From contig DCSN01000175.1 of the NCBI GenBank assembly GCA_002325645.1, forward strand, positions 64,127-70,186: 6,060 nucleotides of DNA, read 5' to 3'. The translations under genes and the position numbers were made by a program. The notes beneath the pieces were generated by a model. That model did no database searches. It saw only the letters and a program-made list of their open reading frames with translations, and was not told the origin of the DNA. This document shows, in pieces, positions 1 through 6,010 of this stretch. The DNA is from Pseudanabaena sp. UBA1465. Lineage in GTDB: Bacteria; Cyanobacteriota; Cyanobacteriia; Pseudanabaenales; Pseudanabaenaceae. Every line of letters starts with the position of its first letter. Position 1 is the stretch's first letter.

Positions 1-4
1 CACT

Positions 5-22
5 TTTTAGGGTTTTATATTT
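5..22. repeat. Second, inverted copy of the 18-base end-of-window repeat
   Basis: TTTTAGGGTTTTATATTT here matches 6030-6047 in reverse complement without a mismatch. The GC-rich hairpin expected next to it would lie to the left of position 1, outside the window. It sits about 200 bases upstream of the kinase, so it is intergenic like the other copy. Confidence 0.45.
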
Positions 23-55
23 TTGGGGCAGAACTTTACTAAGTATCTGGGCAAT

Positions 56-80
56 ATCTTATACAAATACAAGATAAGAT
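56..80. repeat. Short inverted repeat ATCTTAT/ATAAGAT upstream of the kinase
   Basis: A 7-base dyad (56-62 and 74-80) with an 11-base spacer lies about 150 bases upstream of the kinase start. Half-sites one to two helical turns apart are compatible with a dimeric regulator's operator, but no consensus is recognised and the sequence is AT-rich. In the rest of 1-225 I see no convincing -35/-10 pair; TATAAA at 153-158 is the best -10-like match and has no good -35 partner. Confidence 0.2.
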
Positions 81-171
81 GTATATCTAAGGGGAAATGG
101 CTTAGTTGTTACCGAAAATTTAGTAAGCTGAAATCTCCTGTGGGGGAAGATTTATAAAGATCAGGGCAAGC

Positions 172-205
172 AAAATTAAAAGAGACAAAGATAACTTTTA
201 ATTTT
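172..205 (+). promoter_or_regulatory. AT-rich hairpin in the kinase leader, followed by a T-run
   Basis: An 11-base inverted repeat (172-182 with 195-205) encloses a 12-base loop and continues into a T-rich stretch to 209. It ends about 20 bases before the kinase ATG. This could be the terminator of an upstream transcript or a leader hairpin that affects kinase translation. The stem is almost all A-T and therefore weak, so function is uncertain. Confidence 0.3.
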
Positions 206-225
206 TTTTAACTAAGTTTTTTAAC

Positions 226-3200
226 ATGGGCTTTAATATTACTGGTACTAATACTTCTTTAGATGATAACTACTTGGGAAAAATTTTTGATCGCATCACA
301 GATCTTTCCTTGAGAATTCATGATTCTCAAAACTTAACTGATATGTTGGATATTACTGTTCAACAGACAAGGGATTTATTGAGATGCGATCGCGTATTAA
401 TTTATCAGTTCTTGGCTGATGGCGATGGCGCAGTTATGGCTGAGTCGGTGGGGGCTGCATGGAAAAAAGTTTTAGGGGAATTGATTTACGATCCTTGTTT
501 TTCTCAATTATGGGCGGATCTGTATAAAGCAGGAAGATTTAGTGTTATTGAAGATACGCAAACTAAGCCAATCCAGTCATGCTATGCCGACCTATTGGCA
601 AGGATGCAGGTAAGAGCAAATCTGGTGATGCCGATTTTGCTTCCTCAAAAAACAGCCAAGCATCTATTTGGTTTAATCATTACCCATCAATGCGATCGCC
701 CAAGGCAATGGCAACCTCAAGAAATTAGCCTTCTCAAAAATATTTCTATTCAACTAGGAATTGGTCTGAAATATATGCTTGGAACCGCTACTGAATGCAA
801 GTATATCGAAGATGAAATCCAAATGCGTAGGCAATATGCGATCAAAGCTAGTGGTGATGGCATTTGGGATTGGAATCTCCAAACTAACGAGGTTTTTTTC
901 TCTTCTGCTTGGAAGGCGATGCTGGGATTTGCCGATCATGAGCTTCGCAATCATTTCGGTGAGTGGGAACAGCGATTGCATCCCGAAGATCGAGAGCAAG
1001 CCTATATAGAAATTCATAAGCATTTGCAAGGTGAAACTGAGCAATATGTGTTTGAGCATCGTCTTCAATGTAAGGATGGTAGTTATAAATGGATTTTGGC
1101 AAGGGGACAGGTTTTTAGCCGTACCGCCGATGGTTTACCGTTAAGATTTATTGGCACTCATATTGATATTAGCGATCAAAAGCGCGTGAAGTTAGCGTTA
1201 CAGGAGAGTGAAATCCGTCAGCAGACAATCCTGAAAAGCTTGCCCGATTTACTGTTGCGAGTTAATTTGGATGGATTTTGTTTGGATTGCATTATGTCTA
1301 CCAACAATGAAATCAAGTCCTTTGTTCCCATCAGCCAACATTTATCGGAAGTACTTCCACCCGATCTTTTAGAATCTCAACTGCAAGCAATTAGACAGGC
1401 GATCGCCACCAAAGAATTACAGGTCTACAATCATCAATTATCAAAGTCTGGGCGGATCGCCTATGAAGAAGTGCGTGTTGCGGCAATTAATGATAACGAA
1501 GCTCTAGTAATTATTCGCGATATCACATTGCAAGTAGAATCCGCCAGATGCTTGGAACAGATCTCTCACAATGTTCCAGGGGTGATTTACCAATATCGCC
1601 TTAGACCTGACGGGAGTTCGCATTTTCCCTATGCCAGCCAAGGTGTTCGCGATATTTATGGGGTTTCACCTGAGGATGTTAGAGAAGATGCTTCTCCAAT
1701 CTTTGTCCGTCTCTATCCAGAGGATTTAGAGCGTGTAGGCGAAACCATTAACAAATCAGCAAGAAGTCTGTCAATTTGGCAATGTGAATATCGCGTAATA
1801 TTTGTCGATGGGCGCATCATTTGGGTCTATGGTCAGGCAACTCCACAGAGAGAGACTGATGGCAGTATTCTCTGGCATGGATATATTACGGAAATTACCG
1901 ATCGCAAACAATCGGAACTAGCGATCAGACAAAGTGCTAACAAATTGAGAGAAGCCTATGCTGAACAGAATGGGATGCTATCGGCGATGACAGATGTGGT
2001 GTTAATTCGTAATTCACAAGGCAAATGTCTCAAAATTGTTCCCACAAATATTAGCAATTTACTCGGCAGTCCTGAGGAAATTTTAAGCAAGCCAATCAAT
2101 GAAGAGCTTCCGCAACCTGCCGCCAGCATTATTGTGAGTGCGATTAGAGAAGCATTAGACACTCAAAAAATTGTTAGTTGTGATTATTGCCTAAATATTA
2201 ACGATCAAGAGGTTTGGTTTACCGCCAACATATCCCCCATTGCGAAAGATAAAGTAATTCAGATTGCCAGAGATATTACTGAACGTAAACAAACAGAGAT
2301 CGCTCTAGCTAAGGCTAAGGAAATAGCGGAATTAGCAACACGATCTAAAAGTGAATTCCTCGCTAACATGAGTCATGAAATTCGCACGCCTATGAATGGA
2401 GTGATTGGCATGGCGGAGTTACTTGCATCTACAGATCTAAATCCAGAGCAGTCGGATTATGTACAGATAATTCGGAATAGTGGAAATATTTTGCTCTCAA
2501 TTATTAATGACATTCTAGATTTTTCTAAAATTGAAGCAGGAAAACTGGAACTAGAAAATCGTCCTTTTATCCTCATTGATGAGATTAATTTGGTGTACCA
2601 GATCTTGGGTAATCAAGCTAACCATCAAGGAAACATCCTCAAATATGCGATCGCCGATAATATTCCTGATGCCTTAGTGGGCGATGCTTCCAGATTAAGT
2701 CAAATTCTGATTAATCTAATTGGGAATGCCATTAAGTTTACTAGCAACGGTGAGATTGTGTTAACAGTTAGTTGTCAGCCATCTTCTCAATTACTATTTG
2801 CGATTAAAGATACGGGTATTGGTATATCTAGAAATCATATTGATAAGCTATTTCAGCCCTTTTCTCAGGCAGATACTTCCATCAGTCGTCGCTATGGCGG
2901 TACGGGATTGGGATTGGTTATCTGTAAGCATTTAGTGGAGTTAATGGGCGGTTCCATTTGGGTGGAAAGCCAAGGCTATATTGGCGGTAAACCAAGCTTA
3001 GATTGGCAAATTAGGACTAACTCTCATCAGTCTGGCTCTACTTTTTACTTCACGATGTCTTTACCAACGGCTGTTTCTAATGTCTCTAAGGCGATCGCAA
3101 CTAATCAGTTACCTTTGAGTCCCAGCAACAATAGTATCTTGATGGCAGAAAAGTTTCCTCTCAAGATCTTACTCGTAGAAGATAATCCCGTTAATCAAAA

Positions 3201-3537
3201 GATTGCTAGTTCACTGTTATTGAAAAAGTTTGGTTATCAAGTGGATATTGCTAACAATGGCATAGAAGCTATTCAGAAAATATCAATTCAGAGTTACGAT
3301 CTGGTTTTTATGGATGTGCAAATGCCCGAAATGGATGGATTAATGGCAACCAAATTAATTCGCCAAAGTTTGACAATTCCAATCCAACCGATAATTGTGG
3401 CGATGACGGGCAATGCTATGCCTGAAGATAAACAAACTTGTCTGGATGTGGGTATGAATAATTACATCAGCAAGCCTGTTCGGAGTGGCGAAATCGAGAG
3501 GGTACTTTTGCAATATATTCAAAATTCAGAAAGTTAA
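226..3537 (+). CDS. Hybrid sensor histidine kinase, GAF (candidate bilin-binding) - 4 PAS - HisKA - HATPase - receiver
   Basis: Predicted cytoplasmic sensor kinase of 1103 residues; no signal peptide or membrane segment is visible. The order is GAF (about 20-185), PAS/PAC (about 202-319, 'GDGIWDWN' to 'DISDQK'), a degenerate PAS (about 325-436), PAS/PAC (about 440-562), PAS (about 575-688, ending 'ARDITERK'), a short signalling helix, HisKA with 'MSHEIRTP' (phospho-acceptor H717), and HATPase with N box around N834, G1 'DTGIGI' (862-867), F box 'LFQPF' and G2 'GGTGLGL'. The C-terminal receiver (about 979-1095) has E985/D986, phospho-acceptor D1030, T1061 and K1083. All catalytic residues are present, so autophosphorylation and internal transfer to D1030 are expected; the output partner is not in the window. 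The GAF has C91 in 'DPCF' and C119 in 'SCY', the two bilin-linking positions of DXCF cyanobacteriochromes. ATG 226 is the first start after an in-frame TAA at 199-201; no clear Shine-Dalgarno precedes it. The ligand is inferred. Confidence 0.95.
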   Translation: MGFNITGTNTSLDDNYLGKIFDRITDLSLRIHDSQNLTDMLDITVQQTRDLLRCDRVLIYQFLADGDGAVMAESVGAAWKKVLGELIYDPCFSQLWADLYKAGRFSVIEDTQTKPIQSCYADLLARMQVRANLVMPILLPQKTAKHLFGLIITHQCDRPRQWQPQEISLLKNISIQLGIGLKYMLGTATECKYIEDEIQMRRQYAIKASGDGIWDWNLQTNEVFFSSAWKAMLGFADHELRNHFGEWEQRLHPEDREQAYIEIHKHLQGETEQYVFEHRLQCKDGSYKWILARGQVFSRTADGLPLRFIGTHIDISDQKRVKLALQESEIRQQTILKSLPDLLLRVNLDGFCLDCIMSTNNEIKSFVPISQHLSEVLPPDLLESQLQAIRQAIATKELQVYNHQLSKSGRIAYEEVRVAAINDNEALVIIRDITLQVESARCLEQISHNVPGVIYQYRLRPDGSSHFPYASQGVRDIYGVSPEDVREDASPIFVRLYPEDLERVGETINKSARSLSIWQCEYRVIFVDGRIIWVYGQATPQRETDGSILWHGYITEITDRKQSELAIRQSANKLREAYAEQNGMLSAMTDVVLIRNSQGKCLKIVPTNISNLLGSPEEILSKPINEELPQPAASIIVSAIREALDTQKIVSCDYCLNINDQEVWFTANISPIAKDKVIQIARDITERKQTEIALAKAKEIAELATRSKSEFLANMSHEIRTPMNGVIGMAELLASTDLNPEQSDYVQIIRNSGNILLSIINDILDFSKIEAGKLELENRPFILIDEINLVYQILGNQANHQGNILKYAIADNIPDALVGDASRLSQILINLIGNAIKFTSNGEIVLTVSCQPSSQLLFAIKDTGIGISRNHIDKLFQPFSQADTSISRRYGGTGLGLVICKHLVELMGGSIWVESQGYIGGKPSLDWQIRTNSHQSGSTFYFTMSLPTAVSNVSKAIATNQLPLSPSNNSILMAEKFPLKILLVEDNPVNQKIASSLLLKKFGYQVDIANNGIEAIQKISIQSYDLVFMDVQMPEMDGLMATKLIRQSLTIPIQPIIVAMTGNAMPEDKQTCLDVGMNNYISKPVRSGEIERVLLQYIQNSES
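283..780 (+). other. GAF domain with DXCF-cyanobacteriochrome-like cysteine pair
   Basis: Residues about 20-185 of the kinase form a phytochrome-family GAF, recognisable from 'DRVLIYQF', 'AESVGAAW', 'RANLVMPILL', 'FGLIITHQCDRPRQW' and 'QLGIGL'. C91 (codon 496-498) lies in 'DPCF', and C119 (codon 580-582) sits where the bilin-linking Cys of 'CH' motifs lies. In TePixJ, the model DXCF protein, the two cysteines are 28 residues apart, as here. The residue after C119 is Tyr rather than His. In the family, the second Cys gives reversible attachment to the chromophore and blue/violet-absorbing states. Bilin binding here is inference from conserved positions; a non-photosensory GAF with a chance Cys remains possible. 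Confidence 0.7.
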
Positions 3538-3564
3538 AAAAAGCTTTTTTTAACTTTCTGAATT
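3523..3564. repeat. Perfect 42-bp palindrome spanning the kinase stop codon, possible atypical terminator
   Basis: Both 21-base arms match without a mismatch around the centre at 3543/3544 (AAGCTT). The left arm contains the last four kinase codons and the TAA stop at 3535-3537; the right arm is the noncoding mirror. As RNA it could form a stem of about 19 bp with a four-base loop, A-rich on one arm and U-rich on the other. It lacks the usual GC-rich stem and trailing U-tract, so it is not a textbook intrinsic terminator. It may nonetheless end or stabilise the kinase mRNA before glcD. Confidence 0.8.
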
Positions 3565-3627
3565 CTTTCAAAGGCAAGGGACAAAGCGCTGTAGGATCAG
3601 TTTAGTTGTTACCTTTGACCTTACAAC

Positions 3628-5127
3628 ATGACTGCGATCGCCTCTAGCTCAAATATTTCTGTATCACCAACCCAAACTATTGATTGGCAAGCGATCGCGG
3701 ATGCGTTCATCGCCATTGTGGGCGATCGCTATGTAGTCCGCACCCGCGAAGAGTTACTCGCCTATGAATGCGACGGACTCACCAGTTATAAACAACAACC
3801 TGCGATCGTGGTTTTGCCAAATACCACCGATCAAGTGGCGGCGATCGTAAAAATATGCGATCGTTACAAACTTCCCTTTGTGGCTAGAGGCTCAGGTACA
3901 GGCTTATCAGGTGGTGCATTGCCTTTGCCTGACTCCGTGCTGATTGTGACATCACGCATGAGAAAAATTTTAGAGATTGATCTCGAAAACCAGCGCGTAG
4001 TCGTACAACCAGGGGTAATCAATAACTGGGTCACTCAAGCCGTAAGTGGTGCAGGTTTCTATTACGCTCCCGATCCCTCTAGCCAGATTATCTGCTCCAT
4101 TGGTGGCAACGTCGCCGAAAACTCAGGCGGTGTGCATTGCCTCAAATATGGAGTCACTACCAACCATGTCCTCGGTGCAAAAATTGTCCTGCCCGATGGT
4201 TCAATCAAAGATATCGGCAGCAAAATTCCTGAAAGTCCAGGCTACGATCTGACGGGGATTTTTGTTGGCTCCGAAGGAACCCTCGGCATTGCCACAGAAG
4301 TGACCCTCAAAATCCTCAAATCCGCCGAATCCATCCAAGTTCTTTTAGCCGATTTCACCACCGTCGAAGCCGCAGGATCGACGGTTTCCGATGTAATCAG
4401 CGCTGGCATCATCCCTGGAGGCATGGAAATCATGGACAACATGAGTATTAATGCGGTGGAAGATACGGTTGCCACAAATTGCTATCCGCGTGATGCAGCT
4501 TCCATTCTCTTAATTGAGGTTGATGGTTTAGAGAGTGAAGTTGCCGAAAATGCAAGGCTCATCCAAGAAATTTGTTATAAAAATGGAGCGCGAAATGTGA
4601 CCATAGCCACCGATCCAGAGCAACGTCTCAGGCTGTGGAAAGGTCGCAAAGCCGCCTTTGCCGCGATGGGTCGCCTCAGTCCCGACTACTATGTGCAGGA
4701 TGGAGTCATTCCGCGCACTAAGCTTACTTTTGTATTGCAAGAGATTGAGAAGCTCAGCAAAAAGTATGGCTACCATGTCGCCAATGTCTTCCATGCAGGA
4801 GATGGAAATCTTCATCCATTAATTTTGTATAACAATGCCGAAGCTGGCGCTTTGGAAACGGTGGAAGAACTAGGCGGCGAAATCCTCAAGCTCTGTGTGC
4901 GGGTGGGCGGTAGCATTTCGGGCGAGCATGGTATTGGGGCAGATAAGAAGTGCTATATGCCAGAGATGTTTAGCCCTTCAGATTTAGAAACTATGCAATG
5001 GGTGCGAGAGGTCTTTGACCCTCAAGGTATTGCTAATCCGACTAAGATTTTGCCGACTCCACGCACCTGTGGCGAGGGGGCAAAACCGATTCATGATGCT
5101 AAATATAAGTTTATGGAACGTTTCTAA
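3628..5127 (+). CDS. glcD: Glycolate oxidase/dehydrogenase FAD-binding subunit GlcD
   Basis: A flavoprotein of the FAD-linked oxidase family that oxidises glycolate to glyoxylate. In cyanobacteria this is the photorespiratory step that recovers carbon from 2-phosphoglycolate. The 499 residues match the usual GlcD length. The N-terminal PCMH-type FAD domain (about 55-230) has the pyrophosphate-binding 'RGSGTGLSGG' (87-96), 'PDPSSQ' (148-153), 'ENSGG' (164-168) and 'GSEGTLG' (214-220). The C-terminal FAD-oxidase domain (about 232-475) has 'WKGRKAAF' (337-344), 'HAGDGNLHP' (389-397) and 'SGEHGIG' (431-437), whose histidines belong to the flavin/substrate site. No GlcE or GlcF partner is nearby; cyanobacteria often carry these elsewhere. 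D-lactate dehydrogenase activity is a known alternative in this family. It starts 90 bases after the kinase and may have its own promoter (TAGGAT at 3592-3597 is a weak -10-like match). No clear Shine-Dalgarno is visible. Confidence 0.92.
   Translation: MTAIASSSNISVSPTQTIDWQAIADAFIAIVGDRYVVRTREELLAYECDGLTSYKQQPAIVVLPNTTDQVAAIVKICDRYKLPFVARGSGTGLSGGALPLPDSVLIVTSRMRKILEIDLENQRVVVQPGVINNWVTQAVSGAGFYYAPDPSSQIICSIGGNVAENSGGVHCLKYGVTTNHVLGAKIVLPDGSIKDIGSKIPESPGYDLTGIFVGSEGTLGIATEVTLKILKSAESIQVLLADFTTVEAAGSTVSDVISAGIIPGGMEIMDNMSINAVEDTVATNCYPRDAASILLIEVDGLESEVAENARLIQEICYKNGARNVTIATDPEQRLRLWKGRKAAFAAMGRLSPDYYVQDGVIPRTKLTFVLQEIEKLSKKYGYHVANVFHAGDGNLHPLILYNNAEAGALETVEELGGEILKLCVRVGGSISGEHGIGADKKCYMPEMFSPSDLETMQWVREVFDPQGIANPTKILPTPRTCGEGAKPIHDAKYKFMERF
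3634..3729. repeat. Cluster of HIP1 octamers (GCGATCGC) at the 5' end of glcD
   Basis: Three exact HIP1 palindromes occur in 96 bases (3634-3641, 3691-3698, 3722-3729), followed by three one-off variants between about 3802 and 3865. Single exact copies elsewhere are at 386-393, 692-699, 1399-1406, 2647-2654, 3091-3098 and 5503-5510. HIP1 is a hallmark of many cyanobacterial genomes. Its density supports the taxonomic call. Confidence 0.9.
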
Positions 5128-5152
5128 ATAGCCATTCTATTAACTCAATGAA

Positions 5153-5172
5153 CAAGGGGCTTAAGCCCCTTG
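5153..5172 (+). terminator. GC-rich palindrome downstream of glcD, likely terminator stem
   Basis: A perfect 20-base palindrome (CAAGGGGCTT mirrored) begins 25 bases after the glcD stop and can fold into a stem of about 8 bp with a GGGGC core and a short loop. No long T-run follows, so it is a candidate rather than a canonical intrinsic terminator. Being symmetrical, it could also act on read-through transcripts from gvpF on the other strand. Confidence 0.55.
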
Positions 5173-5201
5173 CCTATCCTAAGAAACTTTACTCTTGCTA
5201 C

Positions 5202-5232
5202 AGAAAGATAGAAGCAACGCTTCTATCTTTCT
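5202..5232 (-). terminator. Strong hairpin overlapping the gvpF stop codon
   Basis: A 14-bp perfect inverted repeat (5202-5215 with 5219-5232) has a three-base loop. It overlaps the last codons and the TAG stop (5223-5225) of gvpF on the minus strand. It likely forms the 3' end of the gvpF mRNA and would also block antisense read-through from glcD. No uridine tract directly follows it in the gvpF direction, so termination is inferred from stem strength and position. Confidence 0.5.
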
Positions 5233-5978
5233 CGATCTACATTTACGAAGTTATAGGGCGCAGTAAAGTCGTTGTAGCGGATTCTGAGACGGTTTTCAAA
5301 TTGCTGATCGAGGGCTTCCACCGCCGCCGCAAATTCTGGTTCCTTATCCCAATCAATTAAAAAAGAACCGTTATAAATCATACTTTCTGTGAGTAATTCT
5401 CCTTCAGCATAGTCATGGGCTAAAGGCTTGAGAGTATTGATAAAGGCTTCCACAATTACTTGTTGACGATCCTCGATCGCCGCCTCTAATTCTTGCCCGA
5501 TCGCGATCGCTTCATCCATACTTAAAACTTTGCCCACCAAAGCCTCACGTCGTTGACGTAAGCCTGCATTTTCCGCAACCGCTAGATTTAGTTCTTCTGT
5601 TTGGTTCCAAAATAGTTTGACACTGACCTCACGCTTACCAATTAAGTTATTAATTAACTCCTTAAGTTGATCGGCGTAGGGAATAAGCAGATCTTGCTGC
5701 ACCTCTTCCCATTCTTCGACCACTAGCCCAAATTGTAATGGTAATGGCACTGCTTGATGGGGATCGATCGCCTTCATCAGCGACTCTAAAACCGTTTCGT
5801 GGGTGATCAGGTTAGCACGGCTGGCGAGGTAACGATCCTGCTGAGATTCACTGTAAACGATCGCAAAGGGAGGAACCGCATGAAACTGGACAGGCTGAGC
5901 ATTCATACCTTGCAAATCAAGATTTTGGATGAGATCAAGATTTTCGGCTTGCAAAATTGCGTACAGGTATAAGCTCAT
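5223..5978 (-). CDS. gvpF: Gas vesicle protein GvpF (GvpL/GvpF family)
   Basis: A 251-residue soluble protein of the GvpL/GvpF family, minor gas vesicle components or assembly factors thought to act with the shell protein GvpA during vesicle formation. Recognisable stretches are N-terminal 'MSLYLYAIL', 'YLASRANLITHETVLE' (50-65), 'PLPLQFGLVVEEWE' (78-91), 'GKREVSVKLFW' (114-124), 'MIYNGSFLI' (200-208) and 'NRLRIRYNDFTAPYNFV' (229-245). They match cyanobacterial GvpF as I remember it (e.g. Microcystis), and the length is normal for the family. No transmembrane segment is seen. The centre (about 125-190) is helical and rich in Glu/Ala/Gln. It converges on glcD and no other gvp gene is in the window; an operon could continue only upstream, beyond 6060. 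ATG at 5978 fits the conserved N-terminus; no strong Shine-Dalgarno precedes it. GvpL is the alternative name within the same family. Confidence 0.9.
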   Translation of the reverse strand: MSLYLYAILQAENLDLIQNLDLQGMNAQPVQFHAVPPFAIVYSESQQDRYLASRANLITHETVLESLMKAIDPHQAVPLPLQFGLVVEEWEEVQQDLLIPYADQLKELINNLIGKREVSVKLFWNQTEELNLAVAENAGLRQRREALVGKVLSMDEAIAIGQELEAAIEDRQQVIVEAFINTLKPLAHDYAEGELLTESMIYNGSFLIDWDKEPEFAAAVEALDQQFENRLRIRYNDFTAPYNFVNVDRER

Positions 5979-6004
5979 GGAATTTAACGTTTGGGGATGA
6001 ATTT

Positions 6005-6010
6005 ACTATA
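6005..6010 (-). promoter_or_regulatory. Possible -10 element for gvpF
   Basis: Read on the minus strand, TATAGT lies 26 bases upstream of the gvpF ATG and matches the TATAAT consensus at five of six positions. No good -35 hexamer lies 16-18 bases further up, only AT-rich sequence. If real, the leader would be about 20 bases. This is a weak single-motif call. Confidence 0.25.

Noticed and set aside
754..1102. Open frames on the minus strand and in another plus frame inside the GAF/PAS region of the kinase
   Set aside because: They overlap conserved kinase coding sequence completely and their translations show no recognisable domain.
3602..3613. Direct repeat TTAGTTGTTACC, also at 102-113, upstream of both plus-strand genes
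   Set aside because: A 12-base match is expected about once by chance in a window of this size, and its distances to the two start codons differ greatly (112 and 14 bases).
3568..3618. 7-base inverted repeat TCAAAGG / CCTTTGA ahead of glcD
   Set aside because: The arms are short, the spacer is 37 bases and nothing resembles a known operator; chance is the simpler explanation.
4242..4815. Minus-strand open frames within glcD
   Set aside because: They lie opposite strongly conserved GlcD motifs and have low-complexity, unrecognisable translations.
5148..5360. Small plus-strand frame starting at the glcD downstream palindrome
   Set aside because: Its first part is the two inverted repeats and the rest is antisense to the conserved C-terminus of gvpF; no ribosome-binding site is visible.
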